Program-made: the position numbers and the translations under genes
Shown here: positions 1 to 5,202 of the stretch, piece after piece
How the letters are laid out: every line of letters starts with the position of its first letter
Position numbering within the stretch: position 1 is the stretch's first letter
Origin: DATAQC01 sp038232455
Lineage (GTDB): Bacteria; Actinomycetota; Acidimicrobiia; Acidimicrobiales; AC-14
Length of the DNA stretch: 8,742 nucleotides
Assembly (NCBI GenBank): GCA_038232455.1
Contig: JBBSHU010000116.1
Coordinates: forward strand, 1-8,742
Reading direction: 5' to 3'
The notes under the pieces: model-generated
What the model was told of the DNA's origin: nothing
Seen by the model: only the letters and a program-made list of their open reading frames with translations
Databases searched by the model: none

Positions 1-167
1 GTGGTCACCGCCAGCAGTCGTTCCAGCTGGCGGTGCAGGTCGACCAACGCCTCGCCGTCAGCGAAGACGCCGGGATCGACCTCGATCAACTCGTTGAGAT
101 CCGCGGTCAGCTTGTCGACCACGGCGGTACCGACTGGCATTTCCAAGTACCCCGAACCCAGGGGCAT
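1..167 (-). CDS. N-terminus of a probable DUF222/13E12-type HNH endonuclease (runs off the left edge)
   Basis: Only the first 55 or so codons are inside the window. The frame reads MPLGSGYLEMPVGTAVVDKL and continues to the edge with DPGVFADGEALVDLHRQLER near residues 31-50. An acidic DP..-ADGE-L..L.R.L.RL helix of this kind is typical of the start of actinobacterial DUF222 (13E12 repeat) proteins, which usually end in an HNH nuclease domain; that domain would lie outside the window. The family call is by resemblance of a short stretch and is moderate. It is supported by the LexA-type operator in the promoter, since several 13E12-family genes of Mycobacterium tuberculosis are known LexA targets. 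The start is uncertain: ATG at 167 is the first possible start after the promoter and lies 17 bases from a GGGAGG; ATG at 140 is in frame but has no good ribosome site. The gene follows the FGGY kinase on the same strand but has its own promoter. Confidence 0.55.
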   Translation of the reverse strand, partial: MPLGSGYLEMPVGTAVVDKLTADLNELIEVDPGVFADGEALVDLHRQLERLLAVT

Positions 168-174
168 GACCGAG

Positions 175-190
175 GGGAGGCTTACCTCCC
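175..190 (-). other. Leader hairpin that buries the only strong Shine-Dalgarno of the HNH gene
   Basis: On the minus strand GGGAGG, loop TAAG and CCTCCC form a perfect 6-bp stem with a 4-base loop. It begins within a few bases of the expected transcription start (about 193) and the left arm is the only good anti-16S match before the ATG at 167. There is no U tract, so it is not a classic terminator. Whether it controls translation is inference. Confidence 0.45.
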
Positions 191-198
191 GAAACTCC

Positions 199-229
199 AA
201 GTATAGCGAACAGGTGTTCGCCTCGTCAA
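199..229 (-). promoter_or_regulatory. Sigma-70-type promoter of the HNH endonuclease gene
   Basis: Minus strand: a -35 TTGACG at 229-224 and a -10 TATACT at 205-200, separated by 18 bases. Both hexamers are close to consensus, unusual in DNA this GC-rich. The expected start point is about 193, leaving a leader of some 26 bases before ATG 167. The -35 lies 13 bases past the stop of the kinase gene, so the HNH gene can be transcribed independently of the operon before it. Confidence 0.65.
207..220. promoter_or_regulatory. LexA operator (SOS box) of the HNH endonuclease gene
   Basis: CGAACAGGTGTTCG is a perfect inverted repeat CGAAC-N4-GTTCG, the core of the actinobacterial SOS box. It fills most of the spacer between the -35 and -10 hexamers and ends one base from the -10, so bound LexA would exclude RNA polymerase. 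The same 14 bases recur at 6939-6952 before the DEDD/GIY-YIG nuclease gene. Confidence 0.75.
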
Positions 230-242
230 GCCAAGCAGAAAG

Positions 243-1691
243 TCAGAATTCGATGACCGACAGGTCGGGGACCCACCCCTGGGCCCGGGCCACTGCCTCC
301 TGCCACCGCTGACGGGCGGCACCCGACCGACGGCGGGGCTCAACGACCTCCGAAGGGGACCACGTGGCTGCCAACTCCTCCTCGTCGGCCCAGATGCCCA
401 CGGCCAAGCCGGCGAGGAAGGCCGCGCCGAGGGTGGTGGCCTCGAGCACCGGTGACACCTCGACCGGGCGCTGGGCGGCATCGGCCAGCATGTGCACGAA
501 AAGGGGGTTTGCGCTCATGCCCCCGTCGACGCGCAGCGACGCGATCGACACCGCCGAGTCGGCCTCGACCGCTTCGACCAGGTCGACACCCCGGTGGGCG
601 ATGCCTTCGAGCACGGCCCGCACCAGCTGCGGGCGCCCGGTGCCGCGGGTAACCCCGAGCAGGGCTCCCCGGGCGCCGAAGTCCCAGGCCGGCGTACCCA
701 TCCCGAGGAGGGCGGGGACGAAGCAAACGCCATCGGTCGAAGTGCACGCCCCGGCCACCTCGGCCGACTCGGCCGACGTGGCCAGCACGCCGAGGTCGTC
801 GCGCAGCCACTCCACGGCCTGCCCGGCCGTGAGCATCACCGCTTCGACGCCCCACGTGAGCCGGCCATGGCGGCTCCAGGCCACGATGGGGAAGGTGCCA
901 TGGGGGCCCCGCCGGGAGAACGACGGCCGCTCGGGGCCGACACACATGTCGACCATGCCGCCGGTGCCGAAGGTCATCTTGGCCAGACCGGGCCTGGTGC
1001 AGCCCTGCCCGACCAGCGACGCCTGCTGATCACCGACCATTCCGGCAATGGGCGGCGTCCCGGGAAGTGCGAGGGCCTCACCAGCCACTCCCGAGGAGTC
1101 GACGATGGCGGGCAGCGCCGTCTCGGGGATCCTCAGGGCCGCCAGCGGCTCCGGCGCCCAACCGGATCCGTCGGTACGGAACAACCCGGTGAGCCCGACA
1201 TTGGACGGGTCGGTGACGTGCAACGTTCCCCCGGACAGGGTCCAGGCCACCCAGGTGTCGACCGTGCCGAAGCACAGGTCACGTTGGCGTCCGGGGTCGA
1301 CCAGGTCGAGGAGGAAGCCGATCTTGGTGGCCGACTCGTGGGGTGCCACCCGGATGCCCTGCTCCTTGAGGCCCAGGCACATCGCCGCCGTGCGCAGGTC
1401 CTGCCAACCCACGCCGGGACCCACGGGGGTGCCGGTGGCCCGGTCCCAGACGATCGTCGAGGCCCGCTGGTTGGCGATTCCCACTGCGTCGACCGGCCCC
1501 CCGTCGGCCAGGGCCTCATGGGCCACGGTGAGCACGGCCGCAGCCATGGCCGAGGCGTCGAATTCGACGAACCCCTGGGCCGGGGTGGTCGGCAGCACCG
1601 GGAGATGGTGCACGTGGTCGACGGTGGCATCGGGCCGGACGATCGCCGCCCGCACCCCGCTCGTCCCCACGTCGACGACGAGGATGCTCAC
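243..1691 (-). CDS. FGGY-family carbohydrate kinase, glycerol-kinase-like
   Basis: A 482-residue cytoplasmic ATP-dependent sugar/polyol kinase with the two-domain FGGY fold. Visible landmarks in order: phosphate-1 loop VDVGTSGVR (6-14), GIANQRASTIVWD (71-83), WQDLRT (96-101), FGTVDTW (141-147), GDQQASLVGQ (220-229), KMTFGTGG (238-245), VPALLGMGTPAWD with ARGALLGVTRG (325-350), and the FGGY-C adenosine motif LRVDGGMSANPLF to LGAAFLAGLAVG (386-432). These align closely with glycerol kinase over the full length. Against E. coli GlpK, Arg83, Trp103, Asp245 and Gln246 are kept (R76, W96, D221, Q222), but Glu84 is Ala77 and Tyr135 is His118 by my hand alignment, so glycerol may not be the substrate and no gene symbol is given. 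About ten residues before His118 are missing relative to GlpK. The start is GTG at 1691, 22 bases after the stop of the upstream membrane protein, with only a weak ribosome site. It is probably co-transcribed with the two genes before it. Confidence 0.88.
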   Translation of the reverse strand: MSILVVDVGTSGVRAAIVRPDATVDHVHHLPVLPTTPAQGFVEFDASAMAAAVLTVAHEALADGGPVDAVGIANQRASTIVWDRATGTPVGPGVGWQDLRTAAMCLGLKEQGIRVAPHESATKIGFLLDLVDPGRQRDLCFGTVDTWVAWTLSGGTLHVTDPSNVGLTGLFRTDGSGWAPEPLAALRIPETALPAIVDSSGVAGEALALPGTPPIAGMVGDQQASLVGQGCTRPGLAKMTFGTGGMVDMCVGPERPSFSRRGPHGTFPIVAWSRHGRLTWGVEAVMLTAGQAVEWLRDDLGVLATSAESAEVAGACTSTDGVCFVPALLGMGTPAWDFGARGALLGVTRGTGRPQLVRAVLEGIAHRGVDLVEAVEADSAVSIASLRVDGGMSANPLFVHMLADAAQRPVEVSPVLEATTLGAAFLAGLAVGIWADEEELAATWSPSEVVEPRRRSGAARQRWQEAVARAQGWVPDLSVIEF

Positions 1692-1713
1692 TGGGGCGCC
1701 GCCCCGGCGAGGC

Positions 1714-2163
1714 TCACGCCGGACGGCGACCCGGCCGGCCGGCTGGAGGCTTGCGGGCGTCGGGAGGCCGCCTCCATGCGGCGATGAGCCCGCCGAAGAT
1801 GCCGGCCGAGGCAGCCAGGAAGGCGTTCAGGATCAGGCTCTCGGGATCAAGGCGGTCGCCCCGGGTGATCCGGATGATCGAGGCGACCACTCCTATGGCG
1901 ACGTAGGCCGCCAGGGCGGCCATGGCACCGTTGCTCAGGGGGGCGTCGGGTTGGCGCCTGGCCGCCTGCCAGCCCCCGAGGCCCTGGCCGACCAGGTAAA
2001 TGAGGAAGGCGACGAATACGAGATCGGACTCGGAGTCGATCCCCGCCAGCGAGCTCACCACGATCGTGGGAACGGCAACGGCCAGAGCCACGCCCGCCCC
2101 GGCGGCCACGGCCCGCCCGTCGAACAGTCCCGTCGGCGCGGGACGGTCGTCTCGGGGGGTCAT
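1714..2163 (-). CDS. Small four-helix integral membrane protein of unknown function
   Basis: A 149-residue protein with a short charged N-terminus (MTPRDDRPAPTG), four hydrophobic segments at roughly 17-41, 47-66, 79-97 and 109-130, and an Arg/Pro-rich tail from about 131 that is probably cytoplasmic. Glycines and alanines dominate the helices, and the short loops carry the motif GGWQAARRQPDAPLSNGAM around 63-81. The layout recalls small actinobacterial four-TM families of the TIGR04086 kind, but I cannot confirm membership. The start is secure: its ATG overlaps the TGA of the exchanger gene by four bases (ATGA), a classic translational-coupling arrangement, and the frame keeps membrane character from the start. 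The stop is 22 bases before the kinase GTG. A role assisting the exchanger is only suggested by this coupling. Confidence 0.8.
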   Translation of the reverse strand: MTPRDDRPAPTGLFDGRAVAAGAGVALAVAVPTIVVSSLAGIDSESDLVFVAFLIYLVGQGLGGWQAARRQPDAPLSNGAMAALAAYVAIGVVASIIRITRGDRLDPESLILNAFLAASAGIFGGLIAAWRRPPDARKPPAGRPGRRPA

Positions 2164-3521
2164 CTGCTCCCCACCAGCTGGGCGTACGGCGTGACCAGGC
2201 CGTCGCGGACGAGGGGGCCGACGTGGCGCCGGCCCCGGGCGAACAGGACCACGGCGATTCCGAGGTAGATCACCGACACGACGACCAGCTCGGTGTCGTG
2301 GGCCGAGGCGGGCAGCACCGCCCCGATCACGAACTGCAACCAGAACAGGCTGAACAGGGCCCAACCCTCGCGCACGGACAGGTTGAGGTCGACGAGGACG
2401 GCGAGGGCGAACACGCCCTGGGCGGCGGTGAGAAGCAGCTCCTCGCGCTGGCGGGCCAGGATGGGGAGGCCGTGATGGCTGCCCGAGGCGATGGCGAACA
2501 CCACCGGCAGGGTGCCCACCAGCAGTGTCCACTGGTTGACCTTGGAGGACACGAGGGTCCCCAGGCCGGCGTCGGTGTTGAGCCGCCACGCGTAGAGACC
2601 TGCGATCAGCAGCTCGGGTGCCTCCGACGCCAGGGGTGCGAGCCACTGCACGAGCAGGAACTCGCTGATGCCCAGGTCCTTACCGGTTTCCACCAGCGAC
2701 TCGGCGAACGACTCCGCGCACAGGAGGATGACGGCGGCTGCGAACAAGAACATCATGCCCACGACGATCCGCCGTCGTCGGTCGGGGAGCCCACCGATGA
2801 GCTCGGCCGGCCCGACCAGGTGGGGATCCTCGGCCGGCGCCTTGGAGATGCGCACGGTGTAGGCCACGAAGATGGTGACCAGGACCACGGCGTCGACGAG
2901 GGTGATCGTGCGCTTCAGGGGCAGCGTCATCGAGTACAGGCAGGCGATGGCCAGGAACGACAGCTCGACGGACCGCGGCCGGCTGAGCTCGATCCGCCGC
3001 CCCCGCTCGCCCCGAGCCCGCCAGCGGTACCAGGCCACGAAGACGACCATGGCCCAACCCACGCCGATGAGCAGCCGGTTGGCGCCCGTCATGTTGGCCA
3101 GGGCCAGCGAGCAGGGCGAGTCGCCGGACGCTCCCGGCCTGATGCAGGTCGGACCGTACTGCTGCACGGCATTGCCGCCCTTCCAGGCGAAGACGAGGTC
3201 GACGGCGTACTCGGGTAGCACGGCGATGAAGGCGAGCACGGCGATGGCGGCACCGGCCGACATGTCGAGCTGGGCCACCTCGGCCGCCCAGGCCAGCAGG
3301 AATGCCGCGCCGACGATGGCCAGTCCGAAGAACAGCGCCTGCACGGGGTTGGAGGCACCCAGGCCCACGAATTTCAGCCCGATACCGGGGACGATCACTG
3401 CGAGAGCGAGCCCGATCGCCGTCCGTTGGCGGTGCGAGCGTGGCCCACCGGACTCGGCCACTGGGCCTGGGCCGGCGCCGTCATCGGCGCTGATGGCGCC
3501 CCCGTCGCCCGGCCCGGTCAC
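2160..3521 (-). CDS. CaCA-family cation exchanger (sodium/calcium or sodium/proton type)
   Basis: A 453-residue multi-pass membrane protein with the duplicated alpha-repeat architecture of the Ca2+/cation antiporter superfamily. Alpha-1 is FIAVLPEYAVDLVFA (98-112; E104, D108) and continues after a loop at NMTGANRLLIG (143-153). Alpha-2 is PLASEAPELLIAGLYAW (296-312; E300, E303) with SSKVNQWTLLVG (325-336). The glutamates sit where CaCA exchangers bind cations. Around these lie about ten further hydrophobic helices, starting at residue 34. The loop inside alpha-1 (113-140) is unusually long and holds two cysteines (C126, C137). Ion specificity cannot be read from sequence. I chose the GTG at 3521 because GGGGGC lies just before it and a -10-like TAGGAT lies about 30 bases upstream; the frame stays open to 3713, but that part looks non-coding. 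It heads an operon with the small membrane protein and the FGGY kinase. Confidence 0.85.
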   Translation of the reverse strand: MTGPGDGGAISADDGAGPGPVAESGGPRSHRQRTAIGLALAVIVPGIGLKFVGLGASNPVQALFFGLAIVGAAFLLAWAAEVAQLDMSAGAAIAVLAFIAVLPEYAVDLVFAWKGGNAVQQYGPTCIRPGASGDSPCSLALANMTGANRLLIGVGWAMVVFVAWYRWRARGERGRRIELSRPRSVELSFLAIACLYSMTLPLKRTITLVDAVVLVTIFVAYTVRISKAPAEDPHLVGPAELIGGLPDRRRRIVVGMMFLFAAAVILLCAESFAESLVETGKDLGISEFLLVQWLAPLASEAPELLIAGLYAWRLNTDAGLGTLVSSKVNQWTLLVGTLPVVFAIASGSHHGLPILARQREELLLTAAQGVFALAVLVDLNLSVREGWALFSLFWLQFVIGAVLPASAHDTELVVVSVIYLGIAVVLFARGRRHVGPLVRDGLVTPYAQLVGSR

Positions 3522-3550
3522 GCCGCCCCCGGCCTGGAAGTCACCTCGGC

Positions 3551-3556
3551 ATCCTA
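3551..3556 (-). promoter_or_regulatory. Candidate -10 element for the exchanger operon
   Basis: Minus-strand TAGGAT fits TANNNT and lies 29 bases before the GTG at 3521, giving a leader of about 23-25 bases that includes the GGGGG ribosome-binding stretch. No convincing -35 hexamer is seen at 17-18 bases, so this is tentative. Confidence 0.3.
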
Positions 3557-3751
3557 CGGTGGGACACGAGGCCCGGTTCGTCAGCGGCACCCCGGCCAGG
3601 GTGTCACAATGGGCCGGGAGCCACTGAGCAGCTGGGGCCCTGAGCTGCCCCGATGTGGGGCGGGTGTGCTGAGGCGCGGCCTCGCCTGGACTTTGGCAAC
3701 CCCGGTGTTCCATAATCTGATCTGAAACTCCGAGCCTGAGCCGGTCCCCGG

Positions 3752-3796
3752 TTGACCCGATTCCCGGGGGGGTTTGGAATCCGATCGATGGAGGAA
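3752..3796 (+). promoter_or_regulatory. whiB-like gene leader: possible promoter, inverted repeat and strong ribosome site
   Basis: TTGACC (3752-3757) and TGGAAT (3775-3780) are 17 bases apart and could be a weak promoter, although the start point would then lie only a few bases before the ribosome site. An inverted repeat GATTCC (3759-3764) / GGAATC (3776-3781) spans the spacer and overlaps that -10. GGAGGAA at 3790-3796 is the best Shine-Dalgarno in the window and supports the GTG at 3807. Another AT-rich block, CATAATCT at 3711-3718, could be an upstream -10. Confidence 0.35.
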
Positions 3797-3806
3797 GTGA
3801 TTTTCC

Positions 3807-4046
3807 GTGATGGACATGTCGTGGCGTCAGCGTGGCGCTTGCCGGGGTCTCGACCCCGAAGTCTTTTATCCGATCTCCGACGACGACTCGTCTGAGGCCA
3901 AGAGCATCTGTGGTTCGTGCTCGGCTCGCGAGCAGTGCCTGGAGTACGCCTTGGCGAACCGTGAGGCCGATGGCGTCTGGGGCGGAGCCACCGAGCGGGA
4001 GCGGCGGCGCATCCTGCGCCAGCGTCGCAAGACGGCCGCGGCGTAG
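3807..4046 (+). CDS. WhiB-family iron-sulfur transcriptional regulator
   Basis: A 79-residue Wbl protein. Four cysteines in the family arrangement C12 ... C35-GS-C38 ... C44 would hold a 4Fe-4S cluster. The signature GVWGG turn is at 56-60 and is followed by the basic helix RERRRILRQRRK (64-75) that contacts DNA. These proteins are found in actinobacteria and their phages and usually act by binding region 4 of the principal sigma factor. The compact form (no long N-terminal extension, DPEVFYP followed by an acidic SDDDSSEAKSIC) is closest by eye to the WhiB2/WhmD group, which governs cell division and septation, but I do not assign the paralogue. Start: GTG 3807 has GGAGG 12 bases upstream; ATG at 3810 or 3816 is possible and would change nothing functional. 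It is monocistronic or reads on into trpD, 85 bases downstream. Confidence 0.93.
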   Translation: MMDMSWRQRGACRGLDPEVFYPISDDDSSEAKSICGSCSAREQCLEYALANREADGVWGGATERERRRILRQRRKTAAA

Positions 4047-4062
4047 GCCCAGCCCTCAGCCA

Positions 4063-4081
4063 ACCGCGCGCTGACCGCGGT
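4063..4081 (+). other. Hairpin between the whiB-like gene and trpD
   Basis: ACCGCG, a 7-base loop and CGCGGT form a 6-bp stem 16 bases after the whiB stop. There is no T tract, so it may be a weak intrinsic terminator, a processing site or nothing. The rest of the 85-base gap holds only the trpD start signals. Confidence 0.25.
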
Positions 4082-4118
4082 CGAGCCTGACCACCGGCCC
4101 GACCGGCGGGTCGACGGC

Positions 4119-4124
4119 TAGGTT
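4119..4124 (+). promoter_or_regulatory. Candidate -10 for a leaderless trpD transcript
   Basis: TAGGTT (TANNNT) ends 7 bases before the GTG at 4132, the spacing seen at leaderless actinobacterial genes, and no Shine-Dalgarno is visible before this GTG. No clear -35 is present. Confidence 0.35.
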
Positions 4125-4131
4125 CGGTTCC

Positions 4132-5202
4132 GTGCCTACCTCCGATGTCGGCGAGCAGTTGGCTGACCACGGAGGGTGGCCTGCGGTCCTCGGCGCGCTC
4201 ACCGGCGGTGAGCACCTCACCAACGCCGCGGCCAGCGCGGCCATGGCCGACATCCTCGAAGGCCGGGCGACCTCTGCCCAGATCGCCGGGTTCTGCGTGG
4301 CCTTGCGGATGAACGGCGAGACGATCGACGAGATGAGCGGCCTGCTGGCCGCCATGCTGGCCTACGCCGAGCCCGTGCCGCTGCCTCCCGGCATCGACGT
4401 GGTCGACACCTGTGGCACGGGCGGCGACCGGAGCAACAGCATCAACGTCTCCACCATTGCCGCTTTGGTGGTGGCCGGGGCGGGGGCTCCCGTGTGCAAG
4501 CACGGCAACCGGGCCGCGTCGTCTGCGTGTGGCTCGGCCGACGTCCTCGAGGCCCTCGGGGTGGCCATCGACCTGGGTCCGGCCGATGTCGCCGCCTGCG
4601 TCGAGGAGGTGGGAATGGGGTTCTGCTTCGCTCCTCGCTTCCATGCCGCCCTTCGCCATGCCGGGCCCACCCGCAGGGAGCTGGGTGTATCGACGGTGTT
4701 CAATTTTCTCGGCCCCCTCGCCAACCCGGGCCGGGCCCGGCGCCAGGTGCTCGGCGTGAGCGATGCCCGTATGGCCGACAAGATGGTGGGCGTCCTGGCG
4801 GCCCGCGGTACGACGCGCGCCCTGGTCGTCTACGGCCACGACGGCCTCGACGAGCTCACCACCACCACGACGTCGACCGTTGTCGAGCTGAGCGACGAGA
4901 CCGTGCGGACCTATGTGGTCGATCCCGCCGACCTGGGCATCAGGCCGGCCGAGCCGGGCGACCTGCGGGGAGGCGACGCCGCCACCAACGCGGCCATCGC
5001 CCGGCGGGTGTGCGGGGGAGACCCCGGCCCCCACCGCGACATCGTGCTGCTCAACGCGTCCGCCGGCCTGGTGGCCGCAGGCCTGGCCGACGACCTGGCC
5101 GCGGGGTTGGGGCTGGCTGCAGCCGCGGTCGACGACGGCCGGGCCGAAACCGTGCTCGACCGGCTGGTGGCGGTGTCACGGGCGCGGGCCGCGGCGGGCT
5201 GA
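4132..5202 (+). CDS. trpD: Anthranilate phosphoribosyltransferase
   Basis: A 356-residue enzyme that joins anthranilate to PRPP to give phosphoribosyl-anthranilate, the second committed step of tryptophan synthesis. The family motifs are all present: PRPP/Mg loop DTCGTGGDRSNSINVST (92-108), KHGNRAASSACGSADVLEALG (123-143), MGFCFAPRFHAAL (162-174), anthranilate-site GPTRRELGVSTVFNFLGPLANP (178-199) and GHDGLDE (235-241), whose acidic pair helps bind metal. Length is normal. The GTG start at 4132 gives about 17 residues before the first TrpD helix; there is no good ribosome site, but a TANNNT element sits 7 bases upstream. No other trp gene is in the window. The last 27 bases overlap the 3' end of the oppositely oriented nuclease gene, and this convergent pairing of trpD with a DEDD/UvrC-like gene also occurs in Mycobacterium tuberculosis (Rv2192c/Rv2191), from my knowledge of that genome. 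Confidence 0.96.
   Translation: MPTSDVGEQLADHGGWPAVLGALTGGEHLTNAAASAAMADILEGRATSAQIAGFCVALRMNGETIDEMSGLLAAMLAYAEPVPLPPGIDVVDTCGTGGDRSNSINVSTIAALVVAGAGAPVCKHGNRAASSACGSADVLEALGVAIDLGPADVAACVEEVGMGFCFAPRFHAALRHAGPTRRELGVSTVFNFLGPLANPGRARRQVLGVSDARMADKMVGVLAARGTTRALVVYGHDGLDELTTTTTSTVVELSDETVRTYVVDPADLGIRPAEPGDLRGGDAATNAAIARRVCGGDPGPHRDIVLLNASAGLVAAGLADDLAAGLGLAAAAVDDGRAETVLDRLVAVSRARAAAG

Noticed and set aside
1..312. Plus-strand open frame at the left edge
   Set aside because: It runs antisense through the HNH N-terminus, promoter and kinase tail and has Ser/Thr/Arg-rich shadow composition.
1693..1705. GGGGC-GCC-GCCCC hairpin before the kinase start
   Set aside because: The stem is 5 bp in very GC-rich DNA with no T tract, in a 22-base gap inside an operon; it may be chance.
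492..1787. Long plus-strand frame across the FGGY kinase
   Set aside because: Composition (Gly/Arg/His/Asp-rich) is that of a complementary frame; the minus strand encodes a full kinase here.
3647..3661. GCCCC-GATGT-GGGGC hairpin in the exchanger/whiB intergenic region
   Set aside because: Short stem between divergent promoters, no T tract and no role to assign.
3522..3713. N-terminal extension of the exchanger to 3713
   Set aside because: Cys/Pro/Gly-rich non-membrane sequence lies over the divergent intergenic region; a TAGGAT -10 candidate and GGGGG ribosome site favour 3521.
3604..5034. Long open frame on the minus strand across trpD and the whiB-like gene
   Set aside because: It is antisense to two certain genes, has Arg/Pro/Gly-rich low-quality translation and no recognisable domain; typical of high-GC shadow frames.
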